Assembly (NCBI RefSeq): GCF_003597395.2
Contig: NC_133769.1
Span: 182,392,543-182,456,542 of the forward strand
Source: Chelonoidis abingdonii
Lineage: Eukaryota > Chordata > Testudines > Testudinidae
Length of the DNA: 64,000 bases
Direction of reading: 5' to 3'
How positions within the stretch are numbered: position 1 is the stretch's first letter; each line of letters begins with the position of its first letter. The position numbers were made by a program, and so were the translations under genes. The notes beneath the pieces are model-generated. The model made no database searches. It was given only the letters and a program-made list of their open reading frames with translations, and was not told where the DNA came from. Positions 11,033 to 23,289 of the stretch are shown here, piece by piece.

Positions 11033-14000
11033 AACCAGTTACAGGAAAGAATAGTTAAGGACGAAACTTCATGCTCTACTGTGGACAAGTAGCCAGCTCT
11101 CTCTGCCTCCACCATCACCAGTGTTTGATTTAGCTTCCTGGCGTCATGCAGCATTCGATCTACAGTCCTAGAAGTCAAGCTTCCACCAGCCCTAGCCGTA
11201 CATTAACTGGCTGTCTAGGAGAAGGAAAGAGCTTACCAGCCAGCTGAAATGGCTTTACAAACAAGATTTGATTTAGAAAATGGTACACAATACATGTAAA
11301 ATATTCAATGCCTATTTCACATAGTATGAAATTTGGGAACAATATTCCTTCAGATTTGATACTAACTGAAAGAACCCTGATATATGAACTGACCTATAAA
11401 CATAGATGACAGTCAAATTGAGTATTCTAGGGATTTCATTTTGTATCTAATCTACATGTTCCAGTGCTTTATTACACTTCAGAATACAAATACACAAACA
11501 TATAACACTCCTGTAAACACAATTTCCACTGCAATCAAAGAAAGTTTGTGTTTATGTGCAGAAGACTTGCAAGGTCAGGCCTTATTTTACAGTATGAAAC
11601 TGTCTTCCATATGCGGACAGAGCATACACTATTTACTGGATGAACACCATAGTCTGGATGAGTTTCATAGTTTCAGTATTATTTCCTGATTTAGTATGAA
11701 GTACATGTCTGTTCATGTATGGATTTTACAGTATGCCAAAACTGAAAAGACTATAAAAGCACTGGAGCCAGGAAATTTAATATTGTTAGGAGTACTTTTT
11801 TTTTTTTTTAAATTCTGCTCCACTGGAAATGAGATTTTTGTATTGCTGTTTAATATATGCTTTGATATTAGTGATGTGTGGTAGAGTTAATACTCTGAGA
11901 ACATTAAGCTTGCAAAAGACCCAGGAAGTCCTATATTTGTGTCCTCTTGCCACTGTCACATAACTATGTTACATAGCTAATTGAGGGTCGCACCTAGGAG
12001 TCCTGTATCTAGAATCCAGGTACATTCTACTGCTAGTGTGATTTTTTTTAATTACAGTGTTATTACATATTCAATCCAAAAACCTATGCTAAAAAAAGTT
12101 AAGGTTGCGAAGTCAAGCCCTCAAAGTGTTAGAAAATGACAGAATCAAGGTTGTGCATGCATCAAAGGATCTGAATTCAGGACTCCTACGTGTGAGGTGA
12201 GTGCTGTACCCTCCTCTTGGGTCAGTTTGTTAGACCTAAAATGGTTAATTGAAAAATTCAGTTCCACACAGACTCTTCCCCCACCCACCACCACCCCTGC
12301 CATCTTTCCCCAAGATCTGCAAGCAAACAAAACAAAAATCAGTTATTCACCCAGCTCTACTTAGGAAGCTAAGACCCACTGAATTTGAGTGGGAGTTAGG
12401 TACCTAATCTTCGTGGTTGGGTTTTGTTTTTTTTTAATAATCCACAAGTAATTGATCTGCATCTTTGAGCATCTGAATACCTTTGAAAATCTGGCCATAA
12501 GTCCTAAGGCCCATTATGTAAGTGGATTTAGGCATTTTTGAAAAAAAAGAAATCATTCCCCTCATCCTTATTTACAAGCTCAGTGGAACCCTGATAATAT
12601 TGTAGTAGCCTCTGTGGCACCAAATACATGAACATTCTGTGAAATACCCAGGCCTGAGATGTAATACCATATTGTATGTATGCATGAAGTGTCATAGTGG
12701 GATAAGCCTTACAGTCGGCATAAGTCTCAGATGGCTGCTAACTGTATAACTTGTAGGTTTACATTTGTTTCAGCTTAAATCTGTATTCCACACCATCTGT
12801 ATTTAAAAATGCAAGAACACCTATGCTGCTGAATGAGTATTTAAGAGATATAGTAAACAGAATAGATGCTTTGATAGCATTTTATACATGCACCAAATTT
12901 TATTGGACAAGCTTCAAAAGTTGCTTTTCCTTATGAATTGGTACTTTTTAAATATATACTCTGTTAACAGCCTTGGTTCTATAAGTTCTTCTCTCAATGG
13001 CTTGTGAAATTTCTAGTGTCTGCTACAATTTATCTAAAATACTTCTGCAATATATAGTGTTATTTAAGTGCCAATACCTCACAATCCAACAAGGTTAGAA
13101 ACAAGCAAGCCACTAGAAAAGGATGTGAATTTCTGAACTTATCCATGGGAGCTCTTTACATTTATCAGTGATATGGAACCTTAAATCCAAACTAAATACT
13201 GCTCTTTTTGAGTCAGTGTAAAAATCTATACACTGGAATGAAAGCTTGAGGAAGAGAAAAAACAAAACAGAACATTGTTTTTCAGTGAGTGCTGGAAGCT
13301 GCTTAGAGGTATAGAATATTAACCAGCAGAAATTGGGGGGCGGGAAAAGGTGGAGGCCAGAGTGCAGTGCTTAAATTATAAAAACTGCATCCAACATGAA
13401 AATGGTGGACCTATACACAGTTATTTCCCCATATCAGAAACCACAGTCTCCATTGCTCTCTTACCTCCCAAGACTATGAGGTTTTCCTTATATCACACCC
13501 TCACTGCTCTCTCCCCAACATCCTTCCAGCTTTGGTGCCAGTATGTTTCATATTGGATTAGGGTGGATGGGTCATGTTGAAAGGTTTTAGCCAGCACTTG
13601 GAAATTGCTGATATGCACCCATACATCATACCAATATCTCTCCAGCTGCTATCTTGTTCTCCAGAATCTGTTTTCATTTTGAAAAAGTGTTTACCTGTTA
13701 TGATAGCAAAGTAAACCTAAAAAGGGGTGAATAGAATAAGTGATGCAGAGTCTGCAGACGTTCTTGGAACAATAGCTGTGAGATGCAAGCTACCCCATTC
13801 ATTTAAGTGAGATGTACAGCTATGAATTAGGCAACTGAGCTAAGTGACATTATGAACTATTTCATTTGTCACAGACAGATATGGAGCAGTGCAGAACTGA
13901 ATATTTTTCTGAGTGACATCTTGCTTTGCGAACACAAGTGGGTGGCAGTGACCCTCAATGTATGTTAACCTCCTTGATCAAGGAATCTAGCAGTCTGAGC

Positions 14001-14115
14001 ATATTTGAGTCCCATTGAGGGGAGCTGAGCTCAAGGAACCCGATAGAACTTCGAGCATAAACATATTTTGAGCATTTCCACATTTATGCTGCAAGTGATA
14101 TCTGTCAATTCAGAC
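11033..14115. other. Gene-free AT-rich stretch
   Basis: No exon supported. It holds a poly-T run near 11796, one interspersed repeat listed separately at 12095-12185, and around 12345-12545 a diverged repeat with the TTAGGTACCTAA palindromic style. The rest is unassigned. Confidence 0.6.
12095..12185 (+). repeat. Interspersed repeat, copy 1 of 2 in window
   Basis: Shares TTAAGGTTGC(G/A)AAGT and the following AATGACAGAATCAAGGTT-type block with 20969-21050. Two diverged copies about 9 kb apart in the same orientation show that it is a dispersed repeat. Family not identified. Confidence 0.6.
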
Positions 14116-14119
14116 AACT

Positions 14120-14815
14120 GCATCTCTGTTCCTGTAGCCGGGAGGTGGGTTACCCACTCCTGCCCTTTGGGGCTTAAAACAGTCCAGGAGAGGGCTGTGG
14201 CTGGGGCAAGACGGGCTTAAAAGCTGCAGCTTTAAAAGCTGGGCTGATTTTGGAAGCGGCCGCACCTGGCCCACACCCTAATCAGAGCCCTGCTGGCCCT
14301 ATAAAGAGGCTTGGAGACAGGCGCTCAGCAGTCTCCCTCTGCCTGTAGAGGGAGAAGAGCCTGGCTGCAGGGAGCTAGACATAGGGTACCTGAGTGGAGC
14401 AAGGCTGGGGAAAGGCAGAGAAGATGGGTAGCTCCTGCCTGGAAAGTCCCAGGCTGTGGCTTAGCATAAGGCCCAGAGGTACTCGGGGTTGCAGAGGGAA
14501 GCCCAGGGGTAGGCAAAGGCAGCAGGTCCAAACCCCTTTGCCTATGATGAGTGGCTGAAACTGCAGTCTGCCCCAGTGAACAGGGACTAGAAGAGACTGA
14601 GCAGTAGCCAAAGTGGGGATAGTGGGTTGGGGGTTCCCCAGAGAGAGGATACTCAGATTGGTGGGGTGCTGCCAGGGGGCAGCACCCCAGTTAAAAGGGC
14701 ACCAGGGTCCAGAGAGGGACATGGGGGCCAAGAGGACAGGTGGATCACTGGCCTGCAGAGGGAGCTTCTGGCTAGAAAAGAGCTAATTCCCATGGACAAC
14801 CAGTAGGAGGCGCCA
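14120..14815. mobile_element. LTR-like repeat with TATA box, unclassified
   Basis: A GC-rich block of about 700 bp in an AT-rich setting. It holds a good TATA box (TATAAA at 14300-14305) followed about 30 bp later by a purine/pyrimidine-mixed leader (CTCTGCCTGTAGAGGG). I read it as an LTR or another promoter-bearing repeat by its composition and layout. No matching second LTR, primer-binding site or target duplication was found, and no coding sequence belongs to it. The right edge abuts the CR1 that follows. An alternative is a host promoter, but it is not CpG-rich. Confidence 0.4.
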
Positions 14816-14819
14816 CAGG

Positions 14820-15768
14820 GGTGATGAACTTCAAAAAGATCTCACAAAACTAAGGGATTGGGCAACAAAATGGCAAATGAAATTTAATGTGGATAAATGT
14901 AAAGTAATGCACATTGGAAAAAATAACCTCAACTATACATACAATATGATGGGGGCTAATTTAGGTACAAACGAGTCAGGAAAAAGCTCTTGGCGTCATC
15001 ACGGGTAGTTCTCTGAAGATGTCCACGCAGTGCACAGAGGTGGTCAAAATACCAAACAGGATGTTAGGAATCATTAAAAGGGGGATAGAGAATAAGACTG
15101 AAAATATATTATTGCCCTTATATAAATCCATGGTATGCCCACATCTCGAATATTGTGTACAGATGTGGTCTCCTCACCTCAAAAAAGATATTCTAGCACT
15201 AGAAAAGGTTCAGAAAAGGGCAGCTAAAATGATTAGGGGTTTGAGGAGGGCCCAGAGAGAGATAGAAGAGGCTAGGACTCTTCAGCTTGGAAAAGAGGAG
15301 ATAAGGAGGATGGATAGAGGTATATAAAATCATGAAGATGTAGAGAAAGTGGATAAGGAAATTTATTTACTTATTCCCATAATACAAGAACTGAGGTCAC
15401 TAAATGAAATAATAGATAGCAGATAAACAATAAAAGGAAGTTCTTCTTCACACAGCGGCACAGCAACTTATGGAACTCCTTACCTGAGGAGGTTGTGAAG
15501 GCTGGAACTATAACAATGCTTAAAAGGGAACTGGATAAATTCATGTGGTGGCTAAGTCCATTAAATGGCTATTAGCCAGGAAGGGTAAAGAATGGTGTCC
15601 CTAGCCTCTGTTCATCAGAGGATGGAGATGGATGGCAGAAGAGAGATCACTTGATCATTGCCTGTTAGCTTCACTCCCTCTGGGGCACCTGGCATCGGCC
15701 ACTGTCGGTAGACAGATACTGGGCTAGATGGACCTTTGGTCTGACCCGGTACGGCCGTTCTTATGAGT
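14820..15768 (+). mobile_element. CR1 LINE, 3' kilobase
   Basis: A 5'-truncated CR1 copy covering the end of ORF2 and the 3' UTR. The frame at 15019-15327 encodes LGIIKRGIENKTENI, then LLPLYKSMVCPHLEYCVQ and VQKRAAKMIRGL, the conserved C-terminal part of the CR1 reverse transcriptase protein. Just upstream, codons for KWQMKFNVDKCKVMHIG-type residues are seen. The 3' UTR ends with GGGCTAGATGGACCTTTGG and TTCTTATGAGT. Frameshifts make it non-functional. Confidence 0.9.
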
Positions 15769-15769
15769 C

Positions 15770-17400
15770 AAGATGTCTACAGTTCCCCATTATGTTCCAG
15801 CAAGGACACCCACTCTTAGGCTTCTGGCTCCTCAGACATCACCTCTCTTGAGTGAGGACATGCTTGTGTCCCCCTCCTGATCATGGTAGTCCAGGCTGAA
15901 CAGTTCCTTTCCTACACGGTTATTCCCCTCAAGAAAGACTGCCTAAACAGGCCTGCATCCATGCTTGGCTTACTCTTTGAAGGCTATAAAACAGTGTAAT
16001 TAGTTATAAATTACTACACAAGTACATTTCCAAAGGTGAAAGCATTACAAGAAAACATTAAAAAACAAGTCAAGAACCTACATGCAGCATACTAATAAGC
16101 TTACTAGAGATCACTCCAACTCTAACAAGGGCTCTAGCCAGTGAACTCCATCAAGAGGTTTTTCTGTGGTTACAAGTTCACTACCCCTTTGGCTTAAAAT
16201 AACTCCACCCATTAATCTGAGTCACTCTTTTAATCCTACTTGGTCCTCTGGTCTGCTCTATATACAACAGGTGACCAGGAGACAAAAGCTTTCTCCTCAA
16301 GAAGGTCCCTCCTCCCAAATATTTCCTAGGAATCCCACTTTGTCCAGCACATTGTTTCCAAAGAGTCCTTTGAAGCTCATAACACTTCCCAAGGTTAATA
16401 TTAGTCAGGACATTATGGGATTGTATTTTAATACAAAAAACTCCTAAGATACTTAAACTTAGTTCAGTAAGGTTTTCCAGGATATCACAGGAGATTGCCA
16501 TATCTGCCACAATCTCTGTTTGACAACTGGCATGAGCATAACTTATTTGTGGCATGGAGCTTGGAAACATCTGCCTCACAATCTTACCCAGGGCTTTGAC
16601 TACTGGCATTTTGCTGAGTTTGGGTCCACTTGCTGGGGCTTCAGAGAAAAGTATAAGGGAGAAGATAAACTGCTAGATGATAGTTGGAATAGGGCAGAAA
16701 GAAACTCATTACTGGGGCAAAATAGAATCCTGAAGCATCAATGGAAGAGGATGATGCATAAAGAGGGAGTGATCCAGTCGCTGTGTGGGGAGAAAAGTGA
16801 GAAGAGGCAAAGATGACAATCAGGAAGAGTGGCTCTGAGACAATATGTGCAACCCAGCAATAGGTAGGGAGAGAGGTCTTGTTGGGCATCACTGCCTCAA
16901 TATTCCAAAGAGGCTGAGCCATCTCCATTTGAAGTGATATTTGTTTCACATGTATTGGGATGCTCTAGCATGGGCTCCACACAGCAAGGAATCCCAGTCT
17001 GTTCTCCTTTTGAAGTTGCCCATTTCTAAATTTCACTGTCCAAGATGTTTCAAGCTAACTTTTAAGACAGACAGGCAGGGCTACAATTGGTATCCTTAAG
17101 AAATGGAACAGTCACAAACAATAGGAAAATACATTTTGTCACATGGATGTTAGTCACGTGGTATATGTACAATACAGACATTTATCACAGGTCGTGCATG
17201 GTTAGTTTAAAAGTTCTTGTTAAGCCCCCCTATACCAGAGGTGTTTACAACTGTGCCAGAGGAAGGGCAAAGAGCAAGGAGCAATAGCAAAAGCAGTGCC
17301 AAACTGCCAGACTCTTAATGGTGCTGAAAGAGGACCATAAGCACCTTGCCAAGAACAGAACCAAAGGCTGAGGCCAAGTACCATTTAGAAGCACTTCTAG
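15770..17400. other. Gene-free stretch
   Basis: No exon supported. Short open frames on both strands at 16166-16950 overlap each other and lack domains. 15780-16400 may contain an old interspersed repeat that I cannot classify. Confidence 0.5.
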
Positions 17401-17403
17401 CGT

Positions 17404-17685
17404 CCGGGGTGGCTCTAGACATTTCGCTGCCCCAAGCATGGTGTCATGCTGCAAGGGTCGCTCTGCCAGTCACCAGTCCTGCGGCTCTGATGGACCTCCC
17501 GCAGGCGTGCCTGCAGAGGGTCTGCTGGTCCTGCGGCTTCGGTGGAGCTACAGGACCAGCGGACCCTCCGCAGGTATGCCTCCGAAGGAACCCTGTCTGC
17601 CGCCCTCCCGGTGACCGGCAGGGTGCCCACCATGGTATGCCGCCCCAAGCACGCGCTTGGCATGCTGGGGCCTGGAGACGCCCCG
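17404..17685. mobile_element. hAT-type MITE with perfect 8-bp target duplication
   Basis: A 282-bp GC-rich element flanked on both sides by TCTAGCGT (17396-17403 and 17686-17693). Left end CCGGGGTGGCTCTAGAC, right end the complement of CGGGGCGTCTCCAGGC. Inside the ends, CCCCAAGCATGGTG and CCCCAAGCACGCGCTTGGC form a second imperfect inverted pair. Same family as 53867-54139 and related to 63450-63717. The open frames across it on both strands are artefacts. Confidence 0.85.
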
Positions 17686-17693
17686 TCTAGCGT

Positions 17694-20600
17694 TTCTTGA
17701 AGCAAGGGCTACAATTGTAAGGGGCACGGAGGACATTCTTCAACTCAGAAGGTAAATGATTGAATCAGAAGGGCAAAGGAGGGTTGATAAGGTTGGTCTG
17801 TGGCAGATCAAAAGGTGCTAGAAGTAGTTCTTGAACACCTTTTTTATTTATAAATCCATGCTTGTGTCTTTAGGGAAGCCAAAATTCTATGAGAATGATT
17901 ACTGGGTCTTGGTGAGGTATGTGGGATGCCAATTGGTATAGTCCAAGGACATGTGTGAGGTTGAGACCTTTCTGCAAGGCAGTGTTGGGGTTTCATTGGT
18001 GACCAGTGCCTCTTACTTTGGGTTTCCCATAAGTTTCCTTGTGTGAGGACTCAGATCTGAAGGAAGACGTATCCTGAATTGTGGTAGAGTAAGCACTAGA
18101 TGCATGCTATAGTGAATTACATAGCTACAAGACCTGTACTGGAAAAAAAAGATTGAGTATTTGGTGCACGAGTCATCTACAACATTGCTAATGCCAATTG
18201 AGTCTCTACCTTTAAAAGCCAGGTGTTGAACCTTTCCTGGACGCCTAAACCAAGGCTGAAGATGGGGTTCCAGGTTTTCTCCATTTAGCAGTAGATGGTT
18301 TCAGCACTGAAACCAAGTGGTAAAAATCACAGATCTGTCTGAACACCCAGTGTTGGTGCCTGTGCCTTAAGGGCTTCCCCAGCTAAGTAGGTGAAAAGCC
18401 TTAAGCCTGTTCCAAAGTGTTCTGGGCATGAATAGCCAACAGAATACTGAGCATTGCAAGTGTTAGAGAGTGTTCTCCTAGGTATACCACATAAGACATA
18501 CACCTCTGATTTCAGATAGAAGGTCAAACAAATTGTTTAATTTTAAAAGTTGTTTAGGCTCTGTGTCAGTAGCTCAGGTTCCCTGAGAGGAATTCTTCTG
18601 CCTCCTGCTGCCCTCCCCACTCCCTCCAACTTCATTGATTTCTATATACTAAGCTGTTGAAAACTTATGTCATTATGGGGTGCTTGTGCAGCCTACTGGG
18701 TCACCAAACCCACAAGTAGTAATGTTTTTGCAGCCTGTTTATGGGTCTTAACACTGGCAAATAAGCACTGGTAGAAATAGTATTTATGTAATTCCTATAC
18801 AGAAACACAATAGGAAAGGCAGACTTATTCTGAGCAAATTGAAAAATATTGACAGTTATCTCAAAATTTGAGACTGAAAGTGGCTTTACACATTGTAAAT
18901 GCATCTTTGAATTTCCAAATAACAGGGACATACAGATATGGTGATCAGACCTACAACTCAGAAAATTGTCAAACTTAAAGAAATAGTTCCTTCATAGCAA
19001 CTAAAAGCAATTGAAACCACATGCTTATAGATTTCCCAGTGAAAATAAACTGAAGTATCACAAATAGTTTCTCAGAAACGAAAAGGGTCAATCACCTTTG
19101 ACAGATTCAGTCTAGATAACCAGTTTCATATCAAGAAAGTTTGGTGTTTAAACAGTACACTTAGTTCTCTGGAAAATTATGCAGGAAATTTGCTTTTTGA
19201 GTTGAGTCTTTTACTTGATGTCAGTAACAGAGGTCATTGGCATTAGCCTCGACAAAAGACATTCAATAATTAACACATCTACTTTGTCATTTATCACTGG
19301 TTTTGTTGAAGACTGATGAGTAGGCACAAAAAACCCCCCCAAACCTTAGCAAATTTAAAATAATCTAATCTAAATCCTTATATTTGGGATGTTAATACAC
19401 ATAGATGTTTTTCAAGGAATTAAAGAATGCTCTCTGAAAATATAGTTGACAGAGTTATCACAAGCCTTTAGGGTCTCAGAGTTCAATTTAATTAGAATTG
19501 ATCAACCATGGTTAAGAAGTTAAACCCAGGGGTTAATAGATTATCTGGGGATGAGAGGGAAAAGGGTACAGTCACAGGTCATCTTCAGCCCCTATTTTGT
19601 TCTATTTCTTTTAGAGTAATACAGAAAAATGTCAGTATTTCTTTAAGAACTTTTACCCACAACTAGTCTCCCATCTGCTGTCAAGTGTCACTTTGTCAAT
19701 GAATCAGAAATCTAAGATACTTTAAGCAACTAATTTCAGAAGAAGTGGTACATCTGTTGGGTCATTATGCCTACTGAAATAAAATACTGAAAGCAGTTAC
19801 GCAAGACAGCTGAAAAAGTAAGCCCAATCTGGATCAAAAAAAGATTCAATCCATTCTTAAATGGACACTGTTAGGCTACCTGCTGGGATGAATTTATGGG
19901 TCTACTCACACTTGAAGTTACTTTGCTAATTGGCTGACGAGCAATAGCAACTGCACAGTTGGATCCACTGCAAGACAGAAGCTGGAAAAAACATTTTCCA
20001 TATATAGATAAGAATAATTCCAGAACAAGCCTGTGCAGAACTAGATGAAATAATTTGGAAGCCAGATTTGCTTCTGTAAATGGGCCACTTAGAGAGAAAA
20101 TGTGTGTGGTCAAAACAAAAAATGAAGTGAAGATTACAGGGATGATGACAGATGATGAAAAGAAAGGATTTTACTTGTATGTTATGCACATGAGTACCCA
20201 GACAACACTGAATTTTGGGGAAGAAGAATGCCAACTTTAACAAGCAGTTTAGGAGTATCCAAGAGACATGGAAAACGTTCCTCACACCATGGAGGGGATC
20301 TAAAGTAGTAGGTGAAAAGGTAAAATGACATCTTTAAATATCAGTCCCTGTTGCTGATAAAAGAGACCCAGGAATCTGTACAATGCCTGTAAGAACTTAA
20401 TGAGAAATGTCAGGTTAGAAACCTTCTCAGAGCATAGATACCTGCGTCCAGGGAAACCAAGTGGTTTCACTGAAACCAAGTGAATCTTGGTGGGCTGCAG
20501 CCATAATTCAGTGAAGCCTTCACAAAAAAATTTACTTTTGCAGACTAGGCTCATAAGTCAATTCTTTAACACTACTGTATTTGGATTTATCTTTAGATTT

Positions 20601-20965
20601 CCTGGGCCCAAAAGTAGGAATGGGTTGCCATGAATAGAAATAACTGATATTTTCTTACCTTAAATGGTAGTCCAAGGTCTAGCAGGAACATTTGAAGAGA
20701 AAAATGCTTTAAGACAGCACACCGTTTTATACAATAGAATGTTATGCAATTGATATCCTCTTCTAAAATAGGATAAAAACAAAACGCCTCCTCAACAGAG
20801 CACCATTAGTGTCCTATCTACTGTTGCTATTGTAACTGAACTCACAAATACTCAAATATTTTTCTGTAAGTGACAAGGTGACATACTTCTTCCCATCCTC
20901 AGTTGTCCTACAAAGACCAGGGCCCAAATATATGGCGCAGAGGTTATAACACACATTCTTTAAAA
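17694..20965. other. Gene-free AT-rich stretch
   Basis: About 3.3 kb with no recognised domain, splice-framed exon or repeat. Short open frames at 18701-18931 and 19871-20285 carry no known motif. Confidence 0.55.
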
Positions 20966-20968
20966 CAA

Positions 20969-21050
20969 AAGATTAAGGTTGCAAAGTTGAGCACTCAAAT
21001 TAGGAAGTGTCAGAAATTAAGGTTTGTGTATAAACTTAATTCACCCTCCT
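20969..21050 (+). repeat. Interspersed repeat, copy 2 of 2 in window
   Basis: Begins GATTAAGGTTGCAAAGTTG and continues with a GAAGTGTCAGAAATTAAGG block aligned with 12095-12185. Confidence 0.6.
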
Positions 21051-21278
21051 TAAACAGGATTTGATTATATAATTCATATATTCCATCCCCCCCCACCCAC
21101 TGTAGGGAGTGCTAGGTCAAAAGAGTATTCCCCCCCGCCCCACCTCCATCAACTTACCCACCTCTTGGGGAGTGGATCAGTTCTGTTGATACTGGAATAC
21201 TTCCTATAGCTGTAGTGTTTGCACTGAAGTGCTATGTGGTGCAGGGGAAGCATTTCTACTGTAGACAAGCCCTTAGAC

Positions 21279-21545
21279 CAGTGGTCGCCAACCTTTTCGT
21301 CTGACGGGCATCAGACAAAGGACTGTGGCGGCGGTTGAGTGTCCATCGAAATGCCGCCGAATTTCAGTGGCATTTCGACAGCGACACCTCTTGATGACGT
21401 CACTTGTCGGCGGCAAGCGGAGTCACTGAGAGGCTTTGCCACTGAAATGCTGCCGAATTTTGGCAGCATTTCAGCGGATGCTCAACCACCGCCAGGACAT
21501 GGGCGCATTTAGATGCCCCCGCGGGCACCGCGTTGGGGACTGCTG
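21279..21545. mobile_element. hAT-type MITE with perfect 8-bp target duplication
   Basis: A 267-bp element flanked by CCTTAGAC at 21271-21278 and 21546-21553. Left end CAGTGGTCGCCAACC, right end complement of CAGCAGTCCCCAACG. The interior is an imperfect palindrome with GAAATGCCGCCGAATTTCAG matched later by ACTGAAATGCTGCCGAATTT. Confidence 0.9.
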
Positions 21546-21553
21546 CCTTAGAC

Positions 21554-23000
21554 TATCAAGTGTTGGGCAACCACAATGACCAGTACTATGAGCATTGCTT
21601 ACAGTTTTTACGTATGTTTCATACACACAATCTGTGAGGTATTTAGCAATAGCTGGGAAACCTTCTCCTTGGTCCCCCAAAGTAATCTTAGGAATATATC
21701 CTAGCTCTTGCTAGGACACCTAAGAGAAAGTCACCTCAGACTTAATGAGGACAAGCTGCTGAAGAGACCTTTTAACTACTACAAAGATAGAAGAGGATAT
21801 ACGAGGAGCCCATGTCTTGTCCCCTCACACTTCAGGTATGGCTGACAGATTCTCTCCTCACTGCCAAGCTAGCATAATGAACTATTAATAGAAGGTAACA
21901 GGTAACGTTCATGGTCTGATCCACCTCTCCTTTGTACCCAGCCTCTATATTCTCCTTCTGAGGAGTCTAGTTCATTGTTCTAAGAGGGACTTGAAGAGCA
22001 CTGGTAATAAAAAAAAAAAAACCTCATAACGCTAAGCTATGGAAGAACATTTCTAATAGCTGCACCTTGCTTCCTGACAGGCTGAATAAAGCAATTAGTT
22101 GATAGTCTAGGACAGCATCAAAATCTCATTTGTCTAAGCTCATTCTAATCTTTATTGCCTCCTCTCTTACAGACTAAGCTTACTGAATAATGCAAGCCTT
22201 TGCTGTAAAAAAAACAAACCACCACCACATACCATGCAGCAGTTTGTTTTAAAGTTAAATATATTAGATTCTTGTATTGAAGGGCATAGAAAGACAGTCC
22301 AGAATGCAGTTACAGAGATTACAGATCTATTTTGTTAAGGGATTGTGTGTCAGCTCAGGAAAGGAAACAGAAAGAAATGTCTATCTATCATAAGCAACAG
22401 CTTCTTGGAGCAGCTTGTCCTGGTACCCACAAAAGGGAGAGACAATTCTTGCTTTACTCCTAAGTGGACCAGATCCTGTGCTCCAACAGGTGATTGTTAT
22501 TACTGAGTGGCTCAGCTATAATCATAATATAAATCAAAATTTAACATCCTTATGGGGGAAGTGCCAAAGAACCACCACAGTAGCATTTAGCTTCAAAAAA
22601 TGAAGCTACTTAAATAAAAATTTAAGAAACAGTCAGAAGAAATGCCTGCAATCTGCATGGAAACTATTTAAGAATACCATAACAGGCTCAAACTAAATGT
22701 ATACCCTTCAAACTAAACGTATACCCCAATTTACAACAACAAAATTAAGAGGACCAAAAAGCGCCACAGCTAAACGGCAGAATAATAGGAGGCGGCTAGA
22801 GACAAAAAGGCAGCCTTTAAAAATTGGAAGTCAAACTGAGGAAGATGGCGCATAAACTCTGGAAAATCAAGTATAATAAGGTAGTCCAAAAAAAACTGAA
22901 GAGCAACTCACTAAAGACAAACAAAATAAATATTGTTCTAAGTTTTGGAACAAATTGAACTCCTTCAGCACTCACAGGTGAGGACTGCCTGGTCCTGGTG
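21554..23000. other. Gene-free stretch
   Basis: Nothing beyond unclassified sequence, a poly-A run at 22009-22021, and a near-duplicated short phrase (AAACTAAATGTATACCCTTC and AAACTAAACGTATACCCC at about 22690-22725). Confidence 0.5.
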
Positions 23001-23007
23001 ACCAACT

Positions 23008-23215
23008 TGTTGTATCAACCAGGCAAGGTACTAACAAACTTCAACAAGACTTTAAAAATAAAGTGGAAACCTCTTTACCAAGCTGCTGCTGCACCCTCGG
23101 TAACTCTCACTCTGCCCCCTCAACTTCTCCTGTCTCCTTCCTGTTGCCTGTTCTTTCAGACTCCCAAAAGCCATTGCTCCCAGTTCTAATAATCACAAAC
23201 CATCTAAACAGCACA
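23008..23215 (-). repeat. Gypsy 3' LTR
   Basis: 208 bp that on the minus strand begin TGTGCTGTTTAG and end GATACAACA, giving the TG...CA ends of LTRs. It aligns along its length with 25872-26070, with substitutions and small indels. An A/T-rich insertion of about 9 bp near 23053 is not in the other copy. Confidence 0.8.
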
Positions 23216-23231
23216 TTCCCTCCTCTCTTAA
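23216..23231 (-). promoter_or_regulatory. Polypurine tract
   Basis: On the minus strand TAAGAGAGGAGGGAA lies immediately before the 3' LTR. This is the expected place and composition of the plus-strand primer for LTR retrotransposons, and it confirms orientation and LTR boundary. Confidence 0.75.
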
Positions 23232-23289
23232 ACTCCCAATTAAAATAAACATTGTTCTAACCACAGAAACAAATAGGAAACAAGACACT

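Noticed and set aside
17346..17736. Overlapping frames of 62-114 residues on both strands
   Set aside because: They coincide with the MITE at 17404-17685, whose borders are proven by a perfect target duplication.
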